Source: JBOHRE01 sp050732635
Lineage (GTDB): Bacteria > Gemmatimonadota > Gemmatimonadetes > Longimicrobiales > RSA9
NCBI GenBank assembly: GCA_050732635.1
Contig: JBOHRE010000011.1
Location: forward strand, 1 to 52,719
Reading direction: 5' to 3'
DNA length: 52,719 bases
The position numbers and the translations under genes are program-made. Of this stretch, positions 23,182-32,983 are shown piece by piece; the stretch's first letter is position 1; the number at the start of each line of letters is the position of its first letter. Below the pieces are notes generated by a model. The model saw only the letters and a program-made list of their open reading frames with translations. It did no database searches and was not told the DNA's origin.

Positions 23182-25662
23182 GTGGTTCGGCTGCGGCGGG
23201 CCGGCCCCCTCAAGGTCGAGATGCCGCTGCACCTCGAGGACCACGTGAGTTCGGCCACCGTCACGGGCTCCGAGGTGCCGGCGAACCCTCCGCAGGCGGT
23301 CGAGTGGCGCTTCGATCAGCCCCAGCCGGATTGGAAGGCCACGGCGCAGTGGCCCCGCACCGTCGACGCGGCGACCCTGGCACGGACGACCGACGGCCTG
23401 AGAGTGACCCTCACCGAAGGGACCGACACGCGGTCCCTGATTCCTGGATGGAGCGGCACGCTCGTCGCCGGGATCCACGTCGACCTGCCGGACTGGGATC
23501 GCGCGGAGTGGGCCGATGTCGTCCTCCGCGCGCGTGCCGACAGCGCGAGCTCGGTGACCGGCGTCGGGCTCCGGTTCAACCTGCGACACGAACTGCCGAC
23601 CACGACTGATTTCCAGTCCCCGTACGAGTTCGGGGGCCAGAACAGCCCTATCGTGCGGGATGGCAGCATCCAGACGTACCGACTGCGGGCCGACTGGTCC
23701 TCGACCAGCTGGAATAACACCGGCGCACCGCCTCGAGCGGGCGCGGGGCGGCCGTGGCAGGGCCCGTGGCGGCAGCTCGCCCTGTGGTTTTGGACGGACG
23801 GCAATCCGGGGAGCATCGACATTCTCTCGGTGACTGTCGTGCCCAAGGGAGCGGCGTACGCCGACGCGCCGCACGGGGTGCGGCCGGTCACTATCGGGGA
23901 GCGCACCCGCCGGACGCTCTTCACGCACGCCCCGGGACGCTTCAGCTATCGGCTCCGGGTGCCGGAGGGTGGCCGGCTCGACACAGGGCTCGGCGTACTC
24001 GGGGACAACGCGCCCGTCACCTTCCGCGTGGCGGTGCAGGAGGGCGGCCAGGAGGAAACCCTCTTCGAGGAGCGTCATGCGGATCCCGAAGCCTGGGCGC
24101 AGCGTTCGGTCGACCTCTCGCGCTATGCCGGTCAGACCGTGAGCCTAGCATTCGAGACCGGGGCCGAGCGCCCGGGCACCGTGGCGCTATGGGGCGCGCC
24201 CACGGTGAGCGGGCGTCGTATCTCCGCCAAGCCCAACGTCATCTTCTACGTCATCGACGGCGGCGGCGCCGACCAGATGAGCCTCTACGGCTACAACCGG
24301 CGGACGACGCCCAACATCGATCGGCTCGCCGAGGAAGGCGTCGTCTTCGAACACGCCTACAGCAATTCCGACTGGACGAAGCCTTCCACGGCCTCCTTCA
24401 TGACCTCGCTCCACGCCAGCGTGCTCGGGTTCACCGGGGACCGGCGCGCCCCGGTGCCGGAGCAGGCGGCCACCATGGCCGAGCGATTTCATCGCGCCGG
24501 CTACCAGACGGCGGTCTTCACCACGAACCCGAACGCCGGGTCCGTGAGCGGCCTGGAGCGTGGGGTGGACGTGTTCCGCGACGAGGGCGTGCCAGTGGAA
24601 GCCGCCTCCTCGGTGGAGCTGCACGCCAATTTCTGGGAGTGGCGAGACGCCTCACCGGGCGAACCCTACTGGGCCCATTTCCAGACGACGGACGTCCACT
24701 CGCCACACGAGCCGGTCGCGCCGTTCGCGGGTTTGTTCCTCTCGCCTGCCGTACAGGCCCAGCTAAAGCTGTGGGAAGCGACCCTTGAGCAATGGCGGGA
24801 GAGGAACGCGGCGCGGCTGCGGACCGAACCCGCCTTCGCGGACAACCAGTGGGCCGAGACCGGGATAGACCGCATCCATTTCCGCACCCAGTCCTTGAAC
24901 GGCGAACGTGCGGTTTTCGACGAGACCATGGCCCACCAAGACTACCAGCTCGGTCGCCTGGTCGCGCGGCTCCGGGAAACCGGCCAATGGGAGCATACCC
25001 TCCTCATCATCGCCGCCGACCACAGCATCTGGGCCGGAAGCGACGACTTCCTCGTGCCCCTCTCCGATTCGCTGCCAGAGGATTGGGAGCGGACCATACT
25101 CCGTCAGAATCCGATCCTGCGTTCGAGCATGTCGCGGGTGCCGCTTCTCTTCATCTGGCCTGGCCACATCGCCGGCGGGCAGCGCTTCCGCCAGCCGGTG
25201 TCCATGATCGACGTCCTGCCGACGGTGCTGGAGCTCGCCGGGTTGCCCGAGCCGGAGATGATCCAGGGGCAATCCCTGGCGCCGCTGCTGCTGGGGCAGG
25301 CCGAAGAGCGGCCGCGGCCGGTGATCTTCGATCAGTTCGAGACCGACTCGCGCACGGGCGAGCTGCAGGGTCGGATCGAAATGCTCGACGGTCGCTGGGG
25401 CGCCTCGCTTTGGCTTGGGCCGGCCAGGGACTCGCTGAATCCCCGGCCGACGCCGCTCCTGCTCTTCGACGTCTGGATCGATCCTCTGGCGCTCACGCCG
25501 ATGAACGACGCGCACCCGGAGCTGGTGACGAAGTACACCACGCTGCTGGAGAAGCAATGGGAGGCTCACCGGCTGCTCGCCACTCGCTTCACGCCGGGCG
25601 GGAAGGTCGAGCTCACACCGGCACAGCTCGAGGCGCTGCGGGCGCTGGGTTACATCCGGTGA
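23182..25662 (+). CDS. Thr-type sulfatase/AP-fold protein, paralogue 3, signal peptide frameshifted
   Basis: The intact frame from GTG 23182 gives 826 residues: the shared N-terminal module (PLHLEDHVSS), then the catalytic domain with NVIFYVIDGGGADQMSLYGY, WTKPSTASFMTSL, TTDVHS, AADHS and the ending LRALGYIR. The natural start is GTG 23105, preceded by AGAGGAGCGA exactly as in paralogue 4. It encodes a signal peptide and lipobox region (LLWFGCGG) that falls out of frame at a run of five C (23205-23209), where one base is missing. Without correction the protein would lack its export signal. The central part of the N-terminal module matches paralogue 2 and the rest matches paralogue 4, so the gene is a mosaic. 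Confidence 0.75.
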   Translation: MVRLRRAGPLKVEMPLHLEDHVSSATVTGSEVPANPPQAVEWRFDQPQPDWKATAQWPRTVDAATLARTTDGLRVTLTEGTDTRSLIPGWSGTLVAGIHVDLPDWDRAEWADVVLRARADSASSVTGVGLRFNLRHELPTTTDFQSPYEFGGQNSPIVRDGSIQTYRLRADWSSTSWNNTGAPPRAGAGRPWQGPWRQLALWFWTDGNPGSIDILSVTVVPKGAAYADAPHGVRPVTIGERTRRTLFTHAPGRFSYRLRVPEGGRLDTGLGVLGDNAPVTFRVAVQEGGQEETLFEERHADPEAWAQRSVDLSRYAGQTVSLAFETGAERPGTVALWGAPTVSGRRISAKPNVIFYVIDGGGADQMSLYGYNRRTTPNIDRLAEEGVVFEHAYSNSDWTKPSTASFMTSLHASVLGFTGDRRAPVPEQAATMAERFHRAGYQTAVFTTNPNAGSVSGLERGVDVFRDEGVPVEAASSVELHANFWEWRDASPGEPYWAHFQTTDVHSPHEPVAPFAGLFLSPAVQAQLKLWEATLEQWRERNAARLRTEPAFADNQWAETGIDRIHFRTQSLNGERAVFDETMAHQDYQLGRLVARLRETGQWEHTLLIIAADHSIWAGSDDFLVPLSDSLPEDWERTILRQNPILRSSMSRVPLLFIWPGHIAGGQRFRQPVSMIDVLPTVLELAGLPEPEMIQGQSLAPLLLGQAEERPRPVIFDQFETDSRTGELQGRIEMLDGRWGASLWLGPARDSLNPRPTPLLLFDVWIDPLALTPMNDAHPELVTKYTTLLEKQWEAHRLLATRFTPGGKVELTPAQLEALRALGYIR

Positions 25663-25729
25663 TGGCCGGGGCGTGGGGAATCAGGATGGAGGGATGGGAA
25701 TGTCGGGCTGACTCGAGAGGAGCGATCCC

Positions 25730-28183
25730 GTGCACCACGCGTCGATGCGGTTCCTGAACGCTCACCGGACGAGCCGGCTGGCGGCGTTGTTGCCGCCGAG
25801 CCTGCTGTGGCTCGCCTGCGGCGGGCCGGCCCCGCTCACGGTCGATACGCCGCTGCACCTCGAGGAGCACGTGAGCTCGGCCACCATCACCGGGTCCGAG
25901 GTGCCGGCGAATCCACCCCAGCCGGTCGAGTGGCGCTTCGATCAGCCCCAGCCGGACTGGAAGGCCACGCCCATGTGGAACGCCCCGTTCGGTACGGCCG
26001 CGCTTGCCCGGACCGGCGAGGGACTGCGGGTCACCCTGACCGATCTGACCCGGAACCAGCGTGGTACGGCCGTCGCCGGGATCCACGTGGACGTGCCGGA
26101 CTGGGACCGTGGGGACTGGGCGGACGTCGTCATCCGGGCCCGTGCCGACAGCGGGAGCTCCGTGGCCGGTGTGACGTTGGCGTTCAACCTGCGCGAAGCC
26201 GTGCCAGGGGCCACCGACTTTCGGCCCGCCTTCCATTTCGGAGGCCAGAGCACTCCCATCGTACGGGATGGTGCGGTTCAGACCTACCGCCTGCGCGTTC
26301 ACGTGGGCTCGCAGGGCTTCCACGGGCCGTGGCGACAACTGGTCCTCTGGTTCTGGACGGACGGAGAACCCGGCAGTATCGACCTTCTCTCCGTGAGTGC
26401 TGTGCCGGCGGGGGCCGTGTACGCCGAGGCGCCGCACGGCGTGCGACCGGTATCGTTCGGCGACCGGATCCGCCGCACGCTCTTCACGCATGCGCCGGGG
26501 CGCTTCAGCTATCGGGTGCGGGTGCCGGAGGGCGGCCGGCTCGACACCGGGCTCGGGGTGCTCGAGGACGATGCGGACGTCACCTTCCGCGTGGCGGTGC
26601 AGGCGGGGGGCCAAGAAGAAACCCTCTTTGAGGAAAGTCATGCGGATCGGGTGGCGTGGGCGCAGCGCTCCGTGGACCTGTCGCGATACGCCGGCCAGAC
26701 CGTGACCCTGGCGCTCGAGACCCGAACCGAGCGCCCGGGCACCCTGGCGCTGTGGGGCGCGCCCACGGTGAGCGGACGCCGCAGCTCCGAAATGCCGAAC
26801 GTCATCTTCTACGTCATCGACGGCGGCGCCGCCGACCAGATGAGCGTCTACGGCTACAATCGCCGCACGACCCCCAACCTGGAGCGGCTGGCTGCCGAAG
26901 GCGCGCTGTTCGAGTATGCGTACAGCAACTCGAGCTCGACGAAGCCGTCCACGGCCTCCTTCATGACCTCGCTGCACCACAGCGTGCTCGGCGCGCCCGA
27001 AGGATTCGAGCCGCTTCCGGCCGAGGCGCGCACCATGGCGGAGCGCTTCCACGAGGCCGGCTACCAAACGGCGGTCTTCACGTCGAACCCGTGGGCGGGC
27101 GCCGCGAGCAACCTGGAGCGGGGCGTGGACGTGTTCCGCGACGAGGGCGCCGAGCCGCACTCTCGCTCCTCCGTCGAGCTGCACCGGGAGTTCTGGGATT
27201 GGCGAGGGGGCTTCCCGGGCGAGCCGTACTGGGTCCATTTCCAGACCACCGACGTGCATGCTCAACACCTGCCGACTGCCCCGTTCCAAGGGCTGTTCGC
27301 ACCCGGCGGAACCAGCCAGCTGGCGCAGTGGCGCTCGGACATGAGGGAATGGGGGCAACGGAACGCGGCGCGGTTGCGGACCGATCCAGCCCTCGAGCGC
27401 AACCGGTGGGCCGAGAGCGGGGTGGACCGCGTCCAGTGGTACAACCTCTGGCGTGCGCTCTACGACGAAACGATGGCCCACCAGGACTACCAGCTCGGCC
27501 GCCTCGTCGCGCGGCTCCGGGAAACCGGACAGTGGGAGCACACCCTGCTCATCATCGCCGCCGACCATAGCATCCTGGCCGGGAGCGACGACTTTCTCAC
27601 CGCACTGGCGAGTTCGCGGCCGTATGGCGGTGAGCTCATGAGCTCCAGCACCTCGCGGGTACCCCTCCTGTTCGTCTGGCCCGGGAACATTGTCGGCGGG
27701 CAGCGTTTCGGTCACCCCGTCTCCATGATCGACGTGCTGCCCACCGTGCTGGAGCTCGCCGGATTGCCGCCGGCTGAAACGCTTCAGGGTCAGTCGCTGG
27801 CGCCGCTGCTGCGCGGGCGAGCCGGGTGGCAACCGCGGCCCGTCATCTTCGATGACTTCGAGAAGGACCCACGCACGGGCGAGTTGCGAGGAGCGATCGC
27901 GATGCTCGACGGCCGCTGGGGCGCCTCGCTGTGGATCGGCCCTCCTGCGGACACCCCGAACCGCCGGCCCACGCCGCTCCTGCTCTTCGACGTCTGGAAC
28001 GACCCCCTGGCCCTCGCGCCGGTGAACGACGCGTATCCGGAGCTGGTGACGAAGTACACCGCTCTACTGGAGAAACAGTGGGAGGCGCACCGGCTCCTGG
28101 CGACGCGCTTCACGCCGGGCGGAAAGGTCGAGCTCACGCCGGCACAGCTCGAGGCGCTGCGGGCGCTGGGCTACATCCGGTGA
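25730..28183 (+). CDS. Thr-type sulfatase/AP-fold lipoprotein, paralogue 4
   Basis: An 817-residue paralogue. GTG 25730 has AGAGGAGCGA correctly spaced; an ATG at 25745 is too far from it. A signal peptide with Cys in LLWLACGG indicates a lipoprotein. The N-terminal module starts PLHLEEHVSS and the AP-fold domain starts NVIFYVIDGGAADQMSVYGY. Nucleophile Thr404 is in STKPSTASFMTSL, so the Trp seen before the Thr in the other three is Ser here. Metal sites are TTDVHA and AADHS, and the chain ends LRALGYIR. The 67-base upstream region is nearly a copy of that before paralogue 3, showing recent tandem duplication. It is convergent with the sulfotransferase gene 17 bases away. Confidence 0.8.
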   Translation: MHHASMRFLNAHRTSRLAALLPPSLLWLACGGPAPLTVDTPLHLEEHVSSATITGSEVPANPPQPVEWRFDQPQPDWKATPMWNAPFGTAALARTGEGLRVTLTDLTRNQRGTAVAGIHVDVPDWDRGDWADVVIRARADSGSSVAGVTLAFNLREAVPGATDFRPAFHFGGQSTPIVRDGAVQTYRLRVHVGSQGFHGPWRQLVLWFWTDGEPGSIDLLSVSAVPAGAVYAEAPHGVRPVSFGDRIRRTLFTHAPGRFSYRVRVPEGGRLDTGLGVLEDDADVTFRVAVQAGGQEETLFEESHADRVAWAQRSVDLSRYAGQTVTLALETRTERPGTLALWGAPTVSGRRSSEMPNVIFYVIDGGAADQMSVYGYNRRTTPNLERLAAEGALFEYAYSNSSSTKPSTASFMTSLHHSVLGAPEGFEPLPAEARTMAERFHEAGYQTAVFTSNPWAGAASNLERGVDVFRDEGAEPHSRSSVELHREFWDWRGGFPGEPYWVHFQTTDVHAQHLPTAPFQGLFAPGGTSQLAQWRSDMREWGQRNAARLRTDPALERNRWAESGVDRVQWYNLWRALYDETMAHQDYQLGRLVARLRETGQWEHTLLIIAADHSILAGSDDFLTALASSRPYGGELMSSSTSRVPLLFVWPGNIVGGQRFGHPVSMIDVLPTVLELAGLPPAETLQGQSLAPLLRGRAGWQPRPVIFDDFEKDPRTGELRGAIAMLDGRWGASLWIGPPADTPNRRPTPLLLFDVWNDPLALAPVNDAYPELVTKYTALLEKQWEAHRLLATRFTPGGKVELTPAQLEALRALGYIR

Positions 28184-28200
28184 ACCATGACGCCGCGCAG

Positions 28201-28812
28201 CTAGCCGCGGTTGCGGTAGAGATCGGGATTCACCGCGTCGCGCATGGCGCGGACATCGAGGCCGGCGCCCAGGAAGCGGTTGACTCGAATTGCCTCGGCT
28301 TCTGGATCGGCGACGACCCGGTTGTAGCTCACGTCCAGCGACGCGAACCACGGTTCGCGATGCAGCAGCCGGCGCACGTGCGCGAGGTGCTCCTGGAAAC
28401 GGGCCGCGGTGGCTTCGGCCGCCGGGTCGACCGCTTCGCCACGCCGCTCGAGCATGCGGTCCTGGGAGGCGATCACCTCGGGCATCTGTCGGTGCATGAA
28501 CACGACGCGGTAGTTGAACGCATCGGGAAGGTGCGGCAGCAGGAACGAGATGATCTTGATCGCCCGCCCCCGGCAGTCGGCCAGCCACGGATGATGGTCG
28601 CTCTGCTCCAGCGTCTTCACGCGCTCCAGCTCGAAGTAGCCCTCCGGGTTGCTCTCGTCGGCGGCACGCAGCTCGTCCGTGGCCAGTGGCACGCCGCCGG
28701 CGGCCAGCATCTTCATCATCATCGAGGTGCCGGAGCGCGGCAGCCCGGAGACCACGATGATCGCCTCGCCGTAGCGCAGGCGCCGGTACTGGCGGCGGAA
28801 CGCGGCAACCAT
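28201..28812 (-). CDS. Sulfotransferase-family protein
   Basis: A 203-residue P-loop protein of the PAPS-dependent sulfotransferase fold. The phosphosulfate-binding loop is VSGLPRSGTSMM near residue 20. A middle segment YRVVFMHRQMPEVIASQ corresponds to the 3'-phosphate-binding region, and the C-terminal FLGAGLDVRAMRDAVNPDLYR is typical of small bacterial members. The acceptor is unknown. No signal peptide is present, so it acts in the cytoplasm. It is divergent from the following AP gene, with starts about 100 bases apart, and convergent with the AP array. This placement beside enzymes able to remove charged ester groups is suggestive. Confidence 0.75.
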   Translation of the reverse strand: MVAAFRRQYRRLRYGEAIIVVSGLPRSGTSMMMKMLAAGGVPLATDELRAADESNPEGYFELERVKTLEQSDHHPWLADCRGRAIKIISFLLPHLPDAFNYRVVFMHRQMPEVIASQDRMLERRGEAVDPAAEATAARFQEHLAHVRRLLHREPWFASLDVSYNRVVADPEAEAIRVNRFLGAGLDVRAMRDAVNPDLYRNRG

Positions 28813-28910
28813 CGTGCGCTCGGACCTCTCGCGAATTGGAAAGGGAACGCCGTATCACGGCGCGAAACGCAGCAGGCACCCGAATATCGACCTCGCCCGG
28901 ATCGGAGTCC

Positions 28911-31026
28911 ATGGTGGGCGGCCGCCGCGTTCGCGCTGGCGGCGGCGCTGCTGCTCGCGCCCGAGCCGTTGTCCGCCTACGTCGGTCCCGGCGCCGGCTT
29001 CGCCTTCCTCACGTCGTTCCTCGCCGTGCTTGCGTCCGGCGTGCTCGCGCTGGCATCGCTGCTGCTCTGGCCGATCCGCGCGCTCATCGCGCTGGTGCGT
29101 GGGATCCGGCGGCCGCGCGCGCGGATCGGGCGACTCATCGTTGTCGGGCTCGATGGTCAAGACCCGAAGCTGACCGAGCGATTCATGGCCGAGGGCAAGC
29201 TGCCAAACTTTCGCCGGCTGGCCGAGCTCGGCTGCTACCGCCGACTGGCGACGACTTTCCCGTCGGTCTCGCCGGTTGCGTGGTCGTCGTTCAGCACGGG
29301 AACGAACCCGGCACGGCACAACATCTTCGACTTTCTGGACCGCGACCGCCGCACGTATCTGCCCGTTCTGTCCTCAGCCGAGATCGGGCGAGTCGAGCGC
29401 GTACTGCGGCTCGGCCGGTTCCGGCTCCCTCTCGGCCGCCCATCGCTGCGCCTGCTGCGGAAGTCGGAGCCGTTCTGGTCGATTCTCGGACGTCACCGCA
29501 TCTGGAGCACGGTCCTGCGGGTGCCGATCACGTTCCCACCGGACCGCTTCTACGGCGCGCAGCTCAGCGCGATGTCGGTGCCGGACCTGCGGGGCACACA
29601 GGGCACGTTCACGTTGTTCACGACGCGGCGCTCGGAAGCCGGCATCGAGGAGGGCGGCGAGCGGGTGCCGGTCACGCTCGCCGACGGCCGCATCCTGGCC
29701 GAGTTGCGCGGCCCGGGCAACCCGCTCGTGAAGGACGAGCCGCCACTCACAGTTCCGGTGGAGATCAGGCCGAATGGTGCGTCGGCCGAGATTCGCCTCG
29801 ACTCGACCACGGTAACGCTGCGACGAGGCGAGCCCAGCGACTGGATCCCGGTTCGCTTCCGCGCCGCGCCCGGCGTGAGCGCCCACGGCATCTGCCGGCT
29901 GGTGCTCACGGAGCTGGGCGAACATGTCTCGCTCTACGTCACGCCGGTCAACATCGATCCCGAGAAGCCGGCCATGCCGATCTCCCGGCCCGCCTACTAT
30001 GCCGCGTATCTGGCGAAGAAGCTCGGCACGTTCGCGACGCTGGGGCTGGCCGAGGACACGTGGGCGCGCAACGAGGGCGTCATCGATGACGCGACGTTCC
30101 TGCGCCTGACCTACGATGTCGACCATGAGAGGCGGGACATGTTCTTCGCGGCGCTGGAGAAGCTGACGCGCGGATCGCTCGTCTGCGTGTTCGACGCGAC
30201 CGATCGGATCCAGCACATGTTCTGGCGCTACCTGGAGACCGATCACCCGGCGCTCCGCGCGGGTGCCGGGCCCGTGAGCAACGCTCAAGGGGGAATCGCC
30301 GAGCCGGCGCCGCACCGTGATGCCATCGAGCGGCTCTACGCGCACAACGATGCGCTGGTCGGGCTCACGCTCGACCGGATGCAGGCTGACGACGTGCTCA
30401 TGGTGCTTTCCGACCACGGCTTCACTTCGTTCCGGCGCGGCGTGAACCTGAACCAATGGCTGCTGCAGAACGGCTACCTTACGCTGCGTGACGGCGCGGA
30501 CGGATCGGCGCAGTGGCTGCGCGAGGTCGACTGGTCGCGCACTCGCGCATACATGCTCGGCCTGACTGGACTCTTCCTGAACGTGTGCGGCCGCGAAGCG
30601 CAGGGCGTCGTGGCCCGCGGCGAGGAGGCCGACGCGCTGAAGGCGGAGCTGGCGGCCAAGTTGCGCGGGCTCGTCGATACGGACACTGGCGAGGTCGCGA
30701 TCCGCGAGGCGTTCGACCCCGCCGCGCTGTATCGCGGACCGTACATCGAGAACGCGCCAGATCTGCTCATTGGCTACAACGCGGGCTATCGGGTGTCCTG
30801 GGGCTGCGCGACCGGCGTGGTGGCGGGCGCCGTGTTCGAGGACAACGTCAAGCCGTGGAGTGGCGACCACTGCGTCGACCCTCGGCTGGTGCCGGGCGTC
30901 TTCTTCTGCAACCGCGACGTTCGGGCGGAGGATCCGGGACTGGTCGACATCGCTCCAAGTGCGCTCTGGCTGTTCGGCGTGGAGCCGCGGCCGTACATGG
31001 AGGGGAAAGTGCTGTTCGATGAGTAG
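28911..31026 (+). CDS. Phosphodiesterase/nucleotide pyrophosphatase-like AP enzyme, start unclear
   Basis: About 700 residues. The N-terminus has a hydrophobic signal (WWAAAAFALAAALLL) and a second long membrane segment (FAFLTSFLAVLASGVLALAS). A cytoplasm-type linker rich in Arg follows, then a type I phosphodiesterase/nucleotide pyrophosphatase domain: VVGLDGQDPKLTERFM, nucleophile region SPVAWSSFSTG, FDATDRIQHMF, LSDHGF and SGDHCVD supply the metal-binding Asp/His set. The product resembles AP enzymes that handle lipid- or nucleotide-linked phosphate. No ATG, GTG or TTG lies in frame before the signal. The ATG at 28911 is one base out of frame and becomes correct if one G of the following GG is removed. 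The coordinates therefore start at that ATG, with the frame shift noted. It overlaps the next gene by eight bases. Confidence 0.7.
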
Positions 31027-32983
31027 CCAGCGGCGATCGCGCGCCGCGGCACTCGCGCTTGCGCTCGCCCTCGCCGCAGCGGCATGCGCTGCGGCTGGCG
31101 ACGCTGCCCGCGCGCCCCGCGTCGTTATCCTCGGGTTCGACGGCATGGACCACGCGCTGGCCAGCCGGCTTCTGGACGAAGGCAAGCTGCCGAACCTCGC
31201 GCGGCTCGCCGCACACGGCGGCTTCCAGCCGCTGGCCACCTCGGTGCCACCACAGAGTCCGGTCGCGTGGTCCGAGTTCATCACCGGTCTGGACGCGGGT
31301 GGTCACGGCATCTTCGACTTCGTGCACCGCGACGCTGCGACGATGCTGCCGTACCTGTCGACGACGCGCACCGAGCCGGCCGACCGCGTGCTGCGCTTCG
31401 GTCGCTGGCAGCTTCCGCTGGGCGGCGGCCGCGTCACACTGCTCCGACACGGCACCGCGTTCTGGGAGCCGCTCGAAGCTTCCGGCGTTCCCGCATGGAT
31501 CATCCGCATGCCCGCGAACTTCCCGCCATCGGGTGCCGCGTCACGCGAGCTGAGCGGGATGGGCACGCCCGACCTGCTCGGCACGTACGGCACGTTCACG
31601 TACTTCACGACGTCGCAGAACGCGCTCACGGACGACTTCGCGGAGCAGGTCTTTACGGCACCGCTCGAGAACGGCGTGTTCGAGGCGCGGCTGTCCGGTC
31701 CCCGGGACCCGTTCCGGCGCGACGGCGCTGTCGTGAGCGCGCCGTTCACGGTATACGTCGACGCGGAGCGGCCCGTGGCGAAAGTCGTTCTCGGCGATGC
31801 GGAGGCGCTGCTGATGGAGGGCGAATGGAGCGACTGGCTGCCCGCCGAGTTCTCGCTTGCGCCGCCGGGGCAGGCGCTGCACGCGATCGTACGCTTCCAT
31901 CTGCGTCGCGTGCGGCCACTCGAGCTCTATGCCTCACCGCTCAACCTGGATCCTCTGCGGCCGGCGCTGCCCATCTCGGTGCCGGGCGGCTTCGCGGCGG
32001 AGCTGGCGCGCGAGATCGGACGTTTCTATACGCAGGGGATGCCCGAGGACACGAAGGCACTCACCGCCGGGGCCTTCGACCGCGACGAGTTCCTGCGGCA
32101 GGCGGCGATCACGGCGGCGGAGAACCGACGGCAGCTCGACTGGCTGCTGCGGCAGTTCACCAAGGGGCTGCTATTCCACTACTTCGGTCACATCGACCAG
32201 GTCTCACACATGATGTGGGCGCCGATGGACGCGGCGCACCCGGCGCACGATGCGATCGCGGATTCTGCATACGCGCGGGTGGTCGAGCGCCTCTACATCC
32301 AAGCGGATTCCATAGTGGGTGAGACGGTCGAGCGGCTTGGCCCGGAGGCCACGCTGATCGTGATGTCCGACCACGGCTTCACTTCCTGGAAGCGCGCAGT
32401 CAACCTGAACACCTTCCTGAGGGAGCGTGGCTATCTGGCCATCGAGCGGAACGGCGCGGAGGACGGTGCGGCGTACTTCCCGGGTGTGGACTGGTCGCGG
32501 ACGCAGGCGTATGCGCTGGGGCTGAACGGACTCTACGTGAACCTGCGCGGCCGCGAACGGCTGGGTATCGTACCGACGAATCAGCGTCGCCTGATCATCG
32601 ATGAATTGTCTGGCGCACTGCTGCGCCTTACCGATCCCGCCACCGGCGATCCCGTTGTCGCGAGAGTCTACGACCGGGATGTGTTCTATCGGGACGGAGC
32701 CCACGCCGGCATCGGCCCCGACCTGATCGTGGGCTATGCAAAAGGCTACCGCGGCTCGAACGAATCGGCGATCGGGCAGGTCACCGAAGCAGTCGTCACG
32801 GACAACCTGGGCGCCTGGACCGGCGACCACGCAATGGTCCACGACGCGGTGCCGGGCGTGCTATTCACCAGCCGGCCGCTGAAGCGGCAGGTCGCGTCGC
32901 TGCGCGACCTCGCCGGCGCGGTGCTGGCCGAGTTCGGCATCGCCGATTTCCCCTCGCCACGAGGAGGCGCGCGTGTTCGGTAA
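31019..32983 (+). CDS. Phosphodiesterase/nucleotide pyrophosphatase-like lipoprotein
   Basis: A 654-residue relative of the preceding enzyme, starting inside its last codons (ATG 31019). A signal peptide with lipobox AAAC makes it a lipoprotein rather than a membrane-spanning protein. AP-fold motifs are present in order: VVILGFDGMDHALASRLL, SPVAWSEFITG, FGHIDQVSHMMW, MSDHGFTSW and WTGDHAMVHD. The nucleophile position reads Ser in VAWSEF. Its 3' end overlaps the GTG start of a 63-residue protein. The two enzymes probably act in sequence or on the two faces of one substrate. Confidence 0.78.
   Translation: MSSQRRSRAAALALALALAAAACAAAGDAARAPRVVILGFDGMDHALASRLLDEGKLPNLARLAAHGGFQPLATSVPPQSPVAWSEFITGLDAGGHGIFDFVHRDAATMLPYLSTTRTEPADRVLRFGRWQLPLGGGRVTLLRHGTAFWEPLEASGVPAWIIRMPANFPPSGAASRELSGMGTPDLLGTYGTFTYFTTSQNALTDDFAEQVFTAPLENGVFEARLSGPRDPFRRDGAVVSAPFTVYVDAERPVAKVVLGDAEALLMEGEWSDWLPAEFSLAPPGQALHAIVRFHLRRVRPLELYASPLNLDPLRPALPISVPGGFAAELAREIGRFYTQGMPEDTKALTAGAFDRDEFLRQAAITAAENRRQLDWLLRQFTKGLLFHYFGHIDQVSHMMWAPMDAAHPAHDAIADSAYARVVERLYIQADSIVGETVERLGPEATLIVMSDHGFTSWKRAVNLNTFLRERGYLAIERNGAEDGAAYFPGVDWSRTQAYALGLNGLYVNLRGRERLGIVPTNQRRLIIDELSGALLRLTDPATGDPVVARVYDRDVFYRDGAHAGIGPDLIVGYAKGYRGSNESAIGQVTEAVVTDNLGAWTGDHAMVHDAVPGVLFTSRPLKRQVASLRDLAGAVLAEFGIADFPSPRGGARVR

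Noticed and set aside
14547..28183. Calling the four paralogues true sulfatases
   Set aside because: The formylglycine motif C-x-P-S-R is replaced by T-x-P-S-T in all four, so canonical sulfatase chemistry is not supported.
27931..28910. Long plus-strand extension of the AP enzyme frame across the sulfotransferase gene
   Set aside because: It is an antisense shadow of the sulfotransferase in GC-rich DNA; its sequence is His/Arg-rich and matches no AP-family N-terminus.
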